The notes under the pieces were generated by a model. That model was not told the origin of the DNA. It made no database searches and saw only the letters and a program-made list of their open reading frames with translations. From contig JAIRYP010000015.1 in NCBI GenBank assembly GCA_031267755.1, positions 206,538 to 240,496 on the forward strand: a stretch of 33,959 nucleotides of DNA. The letters are read 5' to 3'. A program made the translations under genes and the position numbers. This document shows, piece by piece, positions 1 through 7,854 of this stretch; the stretch's first letter is position 1; every line of letters starts with the position of its first letter. The stretch comes from Clostridiales bacterium. Its GTDB lineage: Bacteria > Bacillota > Clostridia > Monoglobales > JAIRYP01.

Positions 1-1
1 A

Positions 2-103
2 GAAAAAATTGATCTTTTTGATTTCGTACCTCATGAGCTTGAACCGTTTTTCAAAAAATGTTCTCCACAAGAATTGATTTCATTGAATTCAATTGAAAAA
101 TAA
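2..103 (+). CDS. C-terminal end of an unrecognised protein (partial)
   Basis: An open frame runs from the window edge to a TAA at 101-103, giving 33 residues that end in ..PQELISLNSIEK. The composition (acidic and hydrophobic residues alternating, no stops) looks coding, and the stop falls exactly at the base of a terminator-like hairpin, which supports a real gene end. The fragment is too short to assign a family. It points towards secG, so the two genes converge with only ten bases between them. Confidence 0.55.
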   Translation, partial: EKIDLFDFVPHELEPFFKKCSPQELISLNSIEK

Positions 104-127
104 ACTAATTATTTCAATAATTAGTTT
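102..127. terminator. Bidirectional hairpin terminator shared by two convergent genes
   Basis: A perfect inverted repeat has 12-bp arms (AAACTAATTATT at 102-113 and AATAATTAGTTT at 116-127) and a two-base loop. On the plus side it is followed by CATC and a T-run; on the minus side it is followed by a T-rich stretch. It contains the stop codons of both converging genes. The stem is purely AT apart from two C-G pairs, so termination is inferred from position and symmetry. Confidence 0.6.
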
Positions 128-530
128 CATCTTTTTTTGTATTTTCATCATTGTTAATTGTTTCTAGATTTTTGTTATCATTTGTTAAGTCATTTTCTTC
201 TTGTTGTTCTTCTTTAGTTTCAGTATCTTCTGAATTTTTTTCTTGGTTAAAATTATTTTCTAAAATTTTTTCATGATTTTCATTTTTAGTTTTGTTGTTC
301 ATATAAACTGTTATGAAAATTGAGCTTATTATAAATAAAGAGGCAATAAAAGCTGTAATTTTTTTTAATATTGAATCATAGTTATGTTTTTTGTTTTTGC
401 TAAAAAATGATCGAGCCACAATAGTTGTTTCAACACTCGGTTCTTGTTTTGCTTCTTGTGATAAAACAATTGAAATAAGGGCAAATGAAATAAATATATG
501 TACAGTAGTAATCAATGTTTCAGCCTTCAT
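114..530 (-). CDS. secG: SecG-like preprotein translocase subunit with an acidic tail
   Basis: SecG is the small two-helix subunit of the SecYEG protein-export channel. The 138-residue product has the family layout: a membrane helix at about 5-23 (..HIFISFALISIVLSQ..), a loop with the FFSKNKKHNYDSILKKIT segment that matches the usual FF(G)KNK..DAIL.K.T pattern, and a second helix at about 55-76. The usual Gly-rich GLSG loop motif is not recognisable. Family members are about 75-80 residues; here about 60 extra residues rich in Glu, Asn and Lys follow the second helix. The ATG at 528-530 is chosen because GGAG lies five bases upstream; an in-frame ATG 36 bases earlier has no such site. Family assignment is by pattern, fairly sure. 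Confidence 0.72.
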   Translation of the reverse strand: MKAETLITTVHIFISFALISIVLSQEAKQEPSVETTIVARSFFSKNKKHNYDSILKKITAFIASLFIISSIFITVYMNNKTKNENHEKILENNFNQEKNSEDTETKEEQQEENDLTNDNKNLETINNDENTKKDETNY

Positions 531-586
531 CTTTTCTCCATTTTTCTTTATGATATAATCATACACTTTTTAGATTGTATAATAAC

Positions 587-614
587 AATATATTAAAATT
601 AAGAAATGTTTCAA
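587..614 (-). promoter_or_regulatory. Candidate sigma-A promoter for secG
   Basis: Read on the minus strand, TTGAAA (609-614) and TATATT (587-592) are separated by 16 bases; each matches the vegetative consensus at five of six positions. It would give a leader of about 50 bases before the secG ATG. In such AT-rich DNA chance matches are common. Confidence 0.4.
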
Positions 615-736
615 TTAATTAGAATATTAAAATAGTTTTCCAAGTTATTTTTCAAGAATGACTTTTTTTATATTTTTAAAACGATTTTAATGATTTTTAT
701 ATTTAATATTTTATTATCTTTATTTGGGAGAAATTT

Positions 737-2011
737 ATGATTGATATAAAACTTTTGAGAGATAATTCAGAAGAAATAATTTCAACGTTATCAAGAAGAA
801 AGGAAAAAGTTGATATTTTAAATATTTTAAAAATTGACGAAGAAAGACGAAGTATTTTATATAAATTTGAAAAGTTAAAGAGAAATAAAAATTTATTAAC
901 AAATGAAATTTCAAAATTAAAAAGAGAGAAAAAAAATGCGTTGAAAATATTTGAAGATTTAAAAAAACTTTCTGGTGAAATAAAAATTTATGAGGAAAAA
1001 TTAAGAAATATTGAAGAAGAATTTGAAAAAGAGATGATGCTAATTCCGAATATACCACATTTTAGTGTCCCGGATGGCGAAAGTGATGAGGATAATGTCG
1101 AAGTAAGAAAATTTGGGAAAATTAGAGACTTTGATTTTGAGCCACTTCCTCATTGGGAAATTGGTAAAGCATTGAATTTATTTGATCAAGGTGCTGCGGC
1201 GAAAACAACGGGTTCAAGGTTCGTTTTTTATAAGGGGTTAGGAGCTAGACTTGAGCGCGCAATTATAAATTTTTTTCTTGATGTTCACACTCAAAAAAAC
1301 GGATATTTCGAAGTGTTTCCACCATTTATTGTGTCAAGACAAAGTATGTTTGGTGTTGGACAGCTTCCTAAATTTGAAAATGATGCTTTTAAAATATTGG
1401 ATACGGATTATTTTTTAATACCAACTGCTGAAGTTCCAGTCACGAATATGTATCGTAATGCAATATTGGGCGAAAAAGAATTGCCAATAAAATGCGTTGC
1501 TTATTCAGCTTGTTTTAGGAGTGAAGCGGGAAGTGCAAGCCGTGATACGCGTGGTTTAATTCGCCAGCATCAATTTAATAAAGTTGAACTTGTAAAATTT
1601 GCAAGTCCCAAAAATTCTTATGAGGAGCTTGAAAACCTTGTTATAGATGCCGAAAGCGTACTTAAACTTCTTGAGTTACCGTATAGAGTTGTAAAAGTTG
1701 CCATTGGTGATTTAGGATTTCAGGCGGCTATGAAATATGACATTGAGGTTTGGATGCCAAGCTATAATAAATATGTTGAAATTTCTTCGTGCAGCAATTT
1801 TGAGAGTTTTCAAGCAAGACGCATAAATATAAAATATAGAAATTCAGTGACTAAAAAAGCGGAATTTATTCATACACTTAACGGATCAGGAGTTGCAGTG
1901 GGGAGAACTATGGCTGCTATAATTGAAAATTTTCAAAACTCAGACTTAACTATAAATATTCCAAGTGTTCTTAAAAATTACATGAATAATATTGACAAAA
2001 TAACGTTATAA
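737..2011 (+). CDS. serS: Seryl-tRNA synthetase
   Basis: Charges tRNA-Ser with serine in the cytoplasm, using ATP. The 424-residue length is normal for bacterial SerRS. The N-terminal third (about 30-110) is the long antiparallel coiled-coil arm that grips the tRNA long variable arm. The class II catalytic core follows: motif 2 with [21 protein letters not shown], where the conserved E and R bind ATP, and motif 3 [17 protein letters not shown] near the C-terminus. GGGAG sits six to seven bases before the ATG. The 170-base upstream region has no visible T-box: I found no TGGNACCGCG-type antiterminator. The gene runs towards the DnaA-box cluster at 2055-2115. Confidence 0.97.
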   Translation: MIDIKLLRDNSEEIISTLSRRKEKVDILNILKIDEERRSILYKFEKLKRNKNLLTNEISKLKREKKNALKIFEDLKKLSGEIKIYEEKLRNIEEEFEKEMMLIPNIPHFSVPDGESDEDNVEVRKFGKIRDFDFEPLPHWEIGKALNLFDQGAAAKTTGSRFVFYKGLGARLERAIINFFLDVHTQKNGYFEVFPPFIVSRQSMFGVGQLPKFENDAFKILDTDYFLIPTAEVPVTNMYRNAILGEKELPIKCVAYSACFRSEAGSASRDTRGLIRQHQFNKVELVKFASPKNSYEELENLVIDAESVLKLLELPYRVVKVAIGDLGFQAAMKYDIEVWMPSYNKYVEISSCSNFESFQARRINIKYRNSVTKKAEFIHTLNGSGVAVGRTMAAIIENFQNSDLTINIPSVLKNYMNNIDKITL

Positions 2012-2054
2012 TTTGATATATAGATTGTATTTTTAATAAGTTTTATTTTAATTT

Positions 2055-2115
2055 TTATCCACAGCCAGACAGCTAGCAAAATAGGTTATTCACAGATTTA
2101 TCCACATTATCAACA
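2055..2115 (+). other. Cluster of four tandem DnaA-box-like 9-mers (possible origin or DnaA-binding locus)
   Basis: Four 9-mers lie in the same orientation: TTATCCACA at 2055-2063 and 2098-2106 (both perfect DnaA boxes), TTATTCACA at 2086-2094 and TTATCAACA at 2107-2115 (one mismatch each). The last two abut. They fill the gap between the convergent serS and the 605-residue gene, with AT-rich flanks. A cluster this dense is the hallmark of an oriC or a DnaA-titrating or regulatory site. dnaA, dnaN and rpmH are not in the window and neighbouring genes point towards the site, so its role as the chromosomal origin is only a possibility. Confidence 0.6.
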
Positions 2116-2188
2116 GTTAAATATTTGCTTATGGGATTAGAAAGCAATTGATAGGTTTATAGATAATAACAAGAAAATTTTGTTATGT

Positions 2189-2215
2189 TGTAAAATTTAG
2201 TATTTTACATTTTTT
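2189..2215 (+). terminator. Rho-independent-type terminator downstream of serS
   Basis: Arms TGTAAAAT (2189-2196) and ATTTTACA (2202-2209) form a perfect 8-bp stem with a TTAGT loop, followed by six T's (2210-2215). The orientation suits a plus-strand transcript, either a serS read-through past the DnaA boxes or an unknown short RNA from the gap. The low-GC stem makes it moderately weak. Confidence 0.5.
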
Positions 2216-2225
2216 AAGCAACGTT

Positions 2226-4043
2226 TCATTGCAAGACTAAGCCGCGTTCATTCGTTTGTGCGTCACCTTTTCCAAATTTTATTATGTCGTCTGGTTTTTT
2301 AGCAATTTCGCTTAGAACTGTTCTGTCAACATCATCTTTTTTGTAAGCATCTCCAATTTTTCTTATGAAAACTTCTTTGGCTTTTTCGTCTCTTAATAGT
2401 TGTTCTCCCAGCGTTTTTGGTTTCAAAATTCCAACATTTGTAAGAAATTCTAATAGTGCATAATAAATATGCAAAAACATATTGGGTTTTCCGGTAATTT
2501 CACTAATTTTTGCAGCAGTTTTAGCAATTTGCATTTCAAGCAGAACTTTTCTTTCTTCAATGGAAAGTTTTAAAAGCTTTAATTCTTCTATTTTTTCAAT
2601 CAAAAGCACGATTTCATTAAGCTTTTCTTCTATTTTTCCATTATCCTTATTTATAAAAGCCCTAATTAATTTTTTAAATGCGGTGAGTTTTATTTTTGTT
2701 TCAAATATTAGACTAATAATTTTTTCCTCAGATAAATTTCCATGCGTTTTGTCACCAGATGAATTTTCAAGTGCTATATCAACAGACAAATTTTCATGTG
2801 TTTCATCGCTAGGGGTAACTCTTTCATGTGTTTCGCCATCAAAGGTGCCCCGCAAACCTTTATTTGCTTCGTCACCAAGTAAACTTTTATGCGTTTCACT
2901 ATTACCTAAACTTTCATTTGATACCATCCTTGGCAAACTTTCATTTACTTCGCTACCACCCGAACTTTCATGTGTTTTATCATCAGGCATTTCTTGGAGC
3001 ATTGAAGTTTCAACATCCAATTTTTCATGAGCTTCCGGTTCAATTTCTGTGTGAGTAGCAATATCTTCTATGCGAGTGGCAACAGTTTCTGCTTTTGAAC
3101 TTTTATCATCACCAATTTTCTCCTCGGATGAAGAAAACTGAGTAGAATCTTTTGCTTGGTTAACAATACGTACAGTTAAGTCATCTAATTTTTTTGATCT
3201 TTTTAATTTTTCAGAAAATTTTGTTATTTCTTCTTCATTGTTTGTTTTTTCTTCTACTGCTTCTGAGCTAAATCCTTTTAATATTAAAAATTCTCTATAA
3301 GCTTCCTCATCTGTTCCAGTTTCGGGGATTAAATCAATAATTATGCTATCGTCATTTTCATCATCCAGTTCTTTGATAAGAGTTAAAGTATAAAATTCAA
3401 TTTTTCCTAAAATTTTTTTATTTAAATTAAATTTTTTTAACATGTTTGCATAACTAAGAATAAAACGATTCATATTTTTTAATAAATTATCATCTAAATA
3501 TTCATAGGATTCAGGATCTATCTTTTTTGAGAAATTTTCAATATATTCATAAATACACATTAAATTATCAAAAAAATTTGGTATCAAGTCTATACATTGT
3601 TCAGATACTAGATTAAAAATATGTTTAGTAGCTTCAGCAAATTTTTTTGGAATTTTATCAAAATTAGTTATATATTGTGGATTTAGTGGTGAACAAAGCA
3701 GACTAAAATCTCCAAATCTTTTGAATGACGTTTTAATTATTTCTTGAATTTTATTTGGGTCAGTAATTCCTGATTCGCAAATTTTATATAAATTGGTTAT
3801 AAGAACTGTAACATCTTCATGATTGATATATTGGAAATTTTCAACATCTATTTGCTTTATAAGGTTTTTAAATTTTTCTTCATTATTTTTTAACCATTGC
3901 TTAAAATTTTCAATATTTATACCGAATAAAACATAATTCTGAAGTTTGAGTGTTTCGAAGAAAATTTCTCCTTCATTAGTAAAAAATTTTAATTCGTTTA
4001 AATGCAAATCATAACAAAGTATTTCTAATGAATCTAAAGTCAA
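2226..4043 (-). CDS. Unrecognised 605-residue protein with central degenerate ETHE-type repeats
   Basis: No known family is recognised. Residues 1 to about 260 are a mixed, probably folded domain with many Phe, Asn and Lys. About 260-335 is charged and Ser-rich. About 336-440 holds roughly ten degenerate units of 8-11 residues around a core such as DETHENLS (DKTHESSGG, SETHKSLLG, GETHERV, DKTHGNLS). About 440-605 is helical and Lys/Glu/Leu-rich, probably a coiled coil. No signal peptide or membrane helix is seen. The start is taken as TTG at 4041-4043, because AGAGGTGAT, close to a perfect SD, lies about five bases upstream; the in-frame GTG at 4050-4052 is part of that SD. It is last in a minus-strand run with the 485-residue membrane protein. 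Possibly secreted-effector-like or a cytoskeletal scaffold, but no function is assigned. Confidence 0.7.
   Translation of the reverse strand: MTLDSLEILCYDLHLNELKFFTNEGEIFFETLKLQNYVLFGINIENFKQWLKNNEEKFKNLIKQIDVENFQYINHEDVTVLITNLYKICESGITDPNKIQEIIKTSFKRFGDFSLLCSPLNPQYITNFDKIPKKFAEATKHIFNLVSEQCIDLIPNFFDNLMCIYEYIENFSKKIDPESYEYLDDNLLKNMNRFILSYANMLKKFNLNKKILGKIEFYTLTLIKELDDENDDSIIIDLIPETGTDEEAYREFLILKGFSSEAVEEKTNNEEEITKFSEKLKRSKKLDDLTVRIVNQAKDSTQFSSSEEKIGDDKSSKAETVATRIEDIATHTEIEPEAHEKLDVETSMLQEMPDDKTHESSGGSEVNESLPRMVSNESLGNSETHKSLLGDEANKGLRGTFDGETHERVTPSDETHENLSVDIALENSSGDKTHGNLSEEKIISLIFETKIKLTAFKKLIRAFINKDNGKIEEKLNEIVLLIEKIEELKLLKLSIEERKVLLEMQIAKTAAKISEITGKPNMFLHIYYALLEFLTNVGILKPKTLGEQLLRDEKAKEVFIRKIGDAYKKDDVDRTVLSEIAKKPDDIIKFGKGDAQTNERGLVLQ
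2724..3038 (-). repeat. Degenerate tandem repeat region coding for ETHE-type units
   Basis: Inside the 605-residue gene the plus strand repeats variants of TTTCATG(T/C)GTTT about every 27-33 bases. The protein reads as D/S-x-T-H-E/K/G-x-L units. Units vary at the DNA level, so this is an old, diverged repeat expansion rather than a recent slippage tract. Confidence 0.6.
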
Positions 4044-4116
4044 TTTTATCACCTCTTATTAATTATCTATATTATTTAGTTTTTATTTTTTATCAAGTAT
4101 AACATTATATTTTAAC

Positions 4117-5574
4117 TTATTTTGACATCGGCGAGGCATGATTTTTTGGGTTTTTTGATAAATTTGCATTGAAAACCATTGGTATTTTTCTTTTAGTGTC
4201 GAACGTTATTTCAGTAAATTCAATTTCATGATCTTTACTAAATAAAACTTCGTCTTCATTAGACGTGTCAGATATTTCGCTTATGTCCATTCCGCTTGCT
4301 TTTTTAACATTAAAAACTATTTCTATGAAAGTACCAAAAAGAGAAATATTATCTCTTGTCGTAGTGCTTAAAAGTGCATTATCAGTATATTTTATGTTTT
4401 CTTTGTTAAAAACTACAACAAATTTCTTTAGTGTTTCTTCAAATTTTTTTGTTTTATCATTAGAAGTTAATAATCTAACTTCTCTATAATAATCAATGTT
4501 TTCTTTAAAAAATTCGATTTCTTCATCTGTTATATATTTTTTAAAAATTTCAATATTTGCATTTAAAATTTCTTCTAAAAAATCAAGTCTTACAAATCTT
4601 TTAACTTTTTTTACTTTATTTTTATTTTTTTTAATTTCAAGACTTATTATTTTTGAATCAAAAATAAATTTTGCAATGCTATTAGGGTTAAAGTCTTCAA
4701 TATCATTAACATTAAAATGGTCTTTAAAAAATTGAGTATCAACATATTTTAAGCGAAATTTTCCCTCTGCAGTTAAATACATATTTCTCCTCAAAAGATT
4801 ATTTATTCCTACATCGCTTTTTGCTGCATAATGTTTTATAGAATATTTAGTTTGTTTTTCACGTTCATTTGGTGTTAAATTTTTCCATTCCTCTATAATT
4901 ATTTTTAATCTTTTTTCAACTTCATCGAAAAATTTTTTATATTCTTCAGTGTCTGGATACATTTTTCTAACTTTTCCACAAAAATGTAACATTTTTCTTT
5001 CAAATTCTTCTTGTTCGGCTTTGTCAGAGGGAGAAGAGGAAGCAAGAGGTTCAACTTGTGATTTGGGGTTAATCTTTTCGTCTCCTCCTTCCACTGTTTC
5101 AACTAGGTCGCTAATTGTGTCCGTTGTTTTTTCGTCCTTAACAAGCGGTGGCATTGGTGTAAGTAATGATGGTTTAGGTGATTTAGATGTTTCCGGGGGA
5201 TGAGAAGAAATTGGTTTTGGAAGTGAGGTGAGAGATTCTGGTTTTGAAAATTGTTGAGTAGGAATTTTTCCTATAGAAGTTTCTGTTCGAACAGTTCTGT
5301 TTGGCACTAATTCTTTTGGTAACACTGAAGTAAGTTGTTGTGTTCTTTTTAATTCTATATCTTCCTTTATTTTTTTGAATTCATTGTAATTTTTAAAAAG
5401 TAAATAATCTTTTCCTAAAAAATGCAACCCTAACAAGATTGCAAGAATAGGTGTAAAAATTAAACAGATTATAAATTGAAATATCATTTTTTGGTGTAAG
5501 TCATTTTGTTTACCAATTAAATTTTTTATAGTTTCGTCATCATTCGGTTGAGCCTTAATTTTTTTAATATTCAT
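4117..5574 (-). CDS. Unrecognised 485-residue membrane-anchored protein with Pro-rich linker
   Basis: A single hydrophobic helix at about 30-52 follows a 29-residue charged N-terminus, so the protein is probably anchored in the membrane without a cleaved signal. A short Lys/Glu-rich coil (60-80) leads to a Pro/Ser-rich linker (about 105-145, PKPISSHPPETSKSPKP) and an acidic Ser stretch (150-187). The remaining 300 residues look folded, Lys/Phe/Asn-rich, with no recognised motif. The ATG start at 5572-5574 has AGGTG ten bases upstream. It lies between the oxaloacetate decarboxylase alpha gene and the 605-residue gene, all on the minus strand with gaps of 94 and 73 bases, so co-transcription is plausible. 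Which side of the membrane carries the large domain is unresolved. Confidence 0.7.
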   Translation of the reverse strand: MNIKKIKAQPNDDETIKNLIGKQNDLHQKMIFQFIICLIFTPILAILLGLHFLGKDYLLFKNYNEFKKIKEDIELKRTQQLTSVLPKELVPNRTVRTETSIGKIPTQQFSKPESLTSLPKPISSHPPETSKSPKPSLLTPMPPLVKDEKTTDTISDLVETVEGGDEKINPKSQVEPLASSSPSDKAEQEEFERKMLHFCGKVRKMYPDTEEYKKFFDEVEKRLKIIIEEWKNLTPNEREKQTKYSIKHYAAKSDVGINNLLRRNMYLTAEGKFRLKYVDTQFFKDHFNVNDIEDFNPNSIAKFIFDSKIISLEIKKNKNKVKKVKRFVRLDFLEEILNANIEIFKKYITDEEIEFFKENIDYYREVRLLTSNDKTKKFEETLKKFVVVFNKENIKYTDNALLSTTTRDNISLFGTFIEIVFNVKKASGMDISEISDTSNEDEVLFSKDHEIEFTEITFDTKRKIPMVFNANLSKNPKNHASPMSK

Positions 5575-5668
5575 AATTTTTTAACACCTACAATCATAAA
5601 AATATTTTTTTAGTTAATAAATAGTATTTCAACATTTTTTGTTAATATACATTTTTGTGTGATTTTTG

Positions 5669-7069
5669 TCAAATAGGATGAGTTTGATCTTCCATATTAA
5701 CTAAATCTTTATCAATTTTATATTTTTGAGCGCGTCGAAATTCAAAAAATTTTTTAGCTACTTGTCCAAATAAAGCGTATGATAATACGTCTTCTTCCTG
5801 TTCGATAAATTCTTTAATTTCGTGTTTAAAAGAATCAAGTTCAGCTTTAAGAAGATCTGCGGGTCTACAAGATATTATTTCATTATCTCCGATTATTTTT
5901 TTCACTATGGGGTTTTTAATTTTGATTGGAGTTTTTCCATACCTTCCTCTTACAATTTCTTTAATTTCTTTTGTAACTATTTTATATCTTTCTCCAGTTA
6001 TTATGTTTAAAACCGCTTGATTCCCAACGATTTGGCTTGTTGGTGTCACGAGAGGAATAAAACCTAAATCTTCTCTTATTTTTGGAATTTCTTCAAAAAC
6101 TTCTTGAAGTTTATCTTCTTTGCTTTGCTCCTTAAGTTGAGAATTTAAGTTTGAAATCATTCCACCCGGTACTTGGTATTTAAGCATATTTATGTCAATT
6201 CCAAAAAGATTTGTGTCTAAAAGACCACTTTTTATGTATTTTTTTCTCAGTTTTTGAAAATAATCAGAAATTTCGCTTAAAATATTTATATCTAAATCGG
6301 TATCGTATTTCGAGTCTTTGAGTGCTGCAACAATTGTTTCAGTCGAGGGTTGAGATGTGCCAAGTGAAAATGGTGATAATGCGCAATCAACAACATCGCT
6401 GCCTGCCTCAATTGCCTTCCAGTATGTTATTGGAGCATAACCACTTGTACAATGTGAATGAATTTGGATCGGAAGTTTTGTAATTTTTTTTATTTCTGTG
6501 ATTAAATCATAAGCTATATCTGGCTTCAAAAGTCCTGACATGTCTTTTATGCAAATTGAATCTGCGCCAATTTCTTCAAATTCTTTCGTTAAATTTATAA
6601 AATATTCTATATTATGTACGGGACTTGTTGTGTACGAAATTGCTGCTTGAACATGAGCATTTTCTTTTTTAGTAGCTAAAACTGCTGTTTTTAAATTTCT
6701 AACATCATTCAAAGCATCAAATATTCTTAATATATTTACTCCGTTTGCGACGCACCTTTGAACGAAATATTCAATGACATCATCTGAATAATGTCTATAA
6801 CCCAGTGCATTTTGGCCACGAAACAACATTTGAAGTGGTGTATTTTTTGCTTTGTTTTTAATTTTTCTAAGCCTTTCCCATGGGTCCTCATTTAAAAATC
6901 TAAGACATGAATCGTAAGTTGCACCTCCCCATGCTTCAATCGAATGATATCCAACTTTATCAAGAAGAGAAATAATGGGTAAAATTTCATCTGTTGTCAT
7001 TCGTGTTGCAATAAGGGACTGTTGCCCGTCTCTAATTATTGTTTCAGTTATTTTTATTTTTTTAACCAT
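5669..7069 (-). CDS. oadA: Oxaloacetate decarboxylase alpha / pyruvate carboxylase subunit B carboxyltransferase
   Basis: Transfers a carboxyl group between oxaloacetate and biotin. The 466-residue product is the carboxyltransferase TIM barrel plus the PYC/OADA helical domain: RDGQQS at residues 13-18 with the metal-binding Asp, the WGGATYD segment, FRGQNALGYRHYSD, CIKDMSG with the barrel Lys, and HSHCTSG with the metal-binding His pair. It stops after ..VNMEDQTHPI and has no biotinyl domain with a (V/A)MKM motif, so a separate biotin carrier is needed. The membrane beta subunit and the carrier are not in the window. AGAGGAATAA precedes the ATG. It sits inside a cassette of unknown repeat proteins. 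Oxaloacetate decarboxylase and a split pyruvate carboxylase cannot be told apart from this subunit alone. Confidence 0.9.
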   Translation of the reverse strand: MVKKIKITETIIRDGQQSLIATRMTTDEILPIISLLDKVGYHSIEAWGGATYDSCLRFLNEDPWERLRKIKNKAKNTPLQMLFRGQNALGYRHYSDDVIEYFVQRCVANGVNILRIFDALNDVRNLKTAVLATKKENAHVQAAISYTTSPVHNIEYFINLTKEFEEIGADSICIKDMSGLLKPDIAYDLITEIKKITKLPIQIHSHCTSGYAPITYWKAIEAGSDVVDCALSPFSLGTSQPSTETIVAALKDSKYDTDLDINILSEISDYFQKLRKKYIKSGLLDTNLFGIDINMLKYQVPGGMISNLNSQLKEQSKEDKLQEVFEEIPKIREDLGFIPLVTPTSQIVGNQAVLNIITGERYKIVTKEIKEIVRGRYGKTPIKIKNPIVKKIIGDNEIISCRPADLLKAELDSFKHEIKEFIEQEEDVLSYALFGQVAKKFFEFRRAQKYKIDKDLVNMEDQTHPI

Positions 7070-7097
7070 TTATTCCTCTTCGAATAAAATTTTTAAC

Positions 7098-7109
7098 ACA
7101 AACGTTTGT
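7098..7109. promoter_or_regulatory. 12-bp palindrome ACAAACGTTTGT before oadA, possible operator
   Basis: A perfect palindrome with a central CG lies 28 bases upstream of the oadA start, in the 62-base gap between the 240-residue gene and oadA. Operators of LacI-family regulators commonly have this centre-CG symmetry. No regulator gene is adjacent, so function is a guess; it could also form a small hairpin in the transcript. Confidence 0.3.
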
Positions 7110-7131
7110 TTTGTGAAGGTGTTTTATTTGT

Positions 7132-7854
7132 TTATTTACGTTTTTTTGCACTAGTAACTCTGTCTTTTTTTGATTTTCCGCTGCTTTTGTTTTGTATTTC
7201 ATGCTCATTACTGTGAAGTTGCAGACGCATTCCTCTATTAATTGTGGCTGGTTTGTCAAATGTTGATAAAATTTTACTTAAAAGACCTTGCACCGTTACT
7301 CTTTGTCTTTCAACCGTTGTTGACATTTCTTCCGGAGCAGAATCTGTTGATTCAGGAGGTGCTTCGGGAGAAGTAATTTCACTTTTACAAACTAAAGATG
7401 TTTCAGCATCTGTTGATTCAGGTGGTGCTTCAGGAGGTGCAGTTTCACTTTCCCAAGTAGAATATGTTTCGAGGTTTACTCCTTCAGCTTCCCCAAAAGG
7501 TGATTCTGAAACCATTTCTTCCGATGCAGAAAACGTTTTCAATTCTGCCGATTCAGGAGGTGATTCTAAAACTATTTTTTCTGATTCAGGAGGCGCTTCC
7601 GAAAGATTATCTTCATCTCCCCAAAAAAATGTTTCAGCATCTGTTGATTCAGGTGGTGCTTCTGGAGGAGCAGCTTCACTTTCCAATTTCAAACGTAATT
7701 TGTATAAATTAATTAAAAATTTTTCCATTTCAGAATATTTTTTTCCTTGTTCTCCCAATGAATCTATTCCTTTTTCAGTTTTTTCTATCAATTCTTCAAT
7801 ATCAGACAAATTTTTTATTTCATATTTTTCAATGTTTAATTCTGCTGCGCTCAA
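7132..7854 (-). CDS. Unrecognised 240-residue protein with APPEAPPEST repeats and basic tail
   Basis: No family is recognised. The N-terminal 60 residues are helical and charged. Residues about 60-175 are a low-complexity Pro/Glu/Ser/Thr region in which APPEAPPESTDAET appears twice in full and again as SPEAPPESTDSAPEE, with shorter EAPPES and ESPPES variants. Residues about 176-222 look more ordered, and the last 18 are strongly basic (KSSGKSKKDRVTSAKKRK). No signal peptide or membrane helix is seen. The start is a TTG at 7852-7854 with AAGGAG seven bases upstream. It is the first gene of the minus-strand group leading into oadA and two further unknown proteins with low-complexity segments. 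The acidic linker with a basic end could bind nucleic acid or a partner protein, but this is speculation. Confidence 0.7.
   Translation of the reverse strand: MSAAELNIEKYEIKNLSDIEELIEKTEKGIDSLGEQGKKYSEMEKFLINLYKLRLKLESEAAPPEAPPESTDAETFFWGDEDNLSEAPPESEKIVLESPPESAELKTFSASEEMVSESPFGEAEGVNLETYSTWESETAPPEAPPESTDAETSLVCKSEITSPEAPPESTDSAPEEMSTTVERQRVTVQGLLSKILSTFDKPATINRGMRLQLHSNEHEIQNKSSGKSKKDRVTSAKKRK
7342..7684 (-). repeat. DNA-level repeats in the APPEAPPEST region
   Basis: Two stretches, about 7399-7453 and 7629-7684, are almost identical over roughly 55 bases, and a third partial copy starts near 7342 (sharing ATCTGTTGATTCAGG). Copies are separated by unrelated or diverged codons. Their near-identity in DNA, not only in protein, suggests recent duplication or gene conversion and could change copy number by recombination. 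Confidence 0.65.

Noticed and set aside
567-736. Possible T-box riboswitch before serS
   Set aside because: No TGGNACCGCG-type sequence, no stable antiterminator/terminator pair and too little room.
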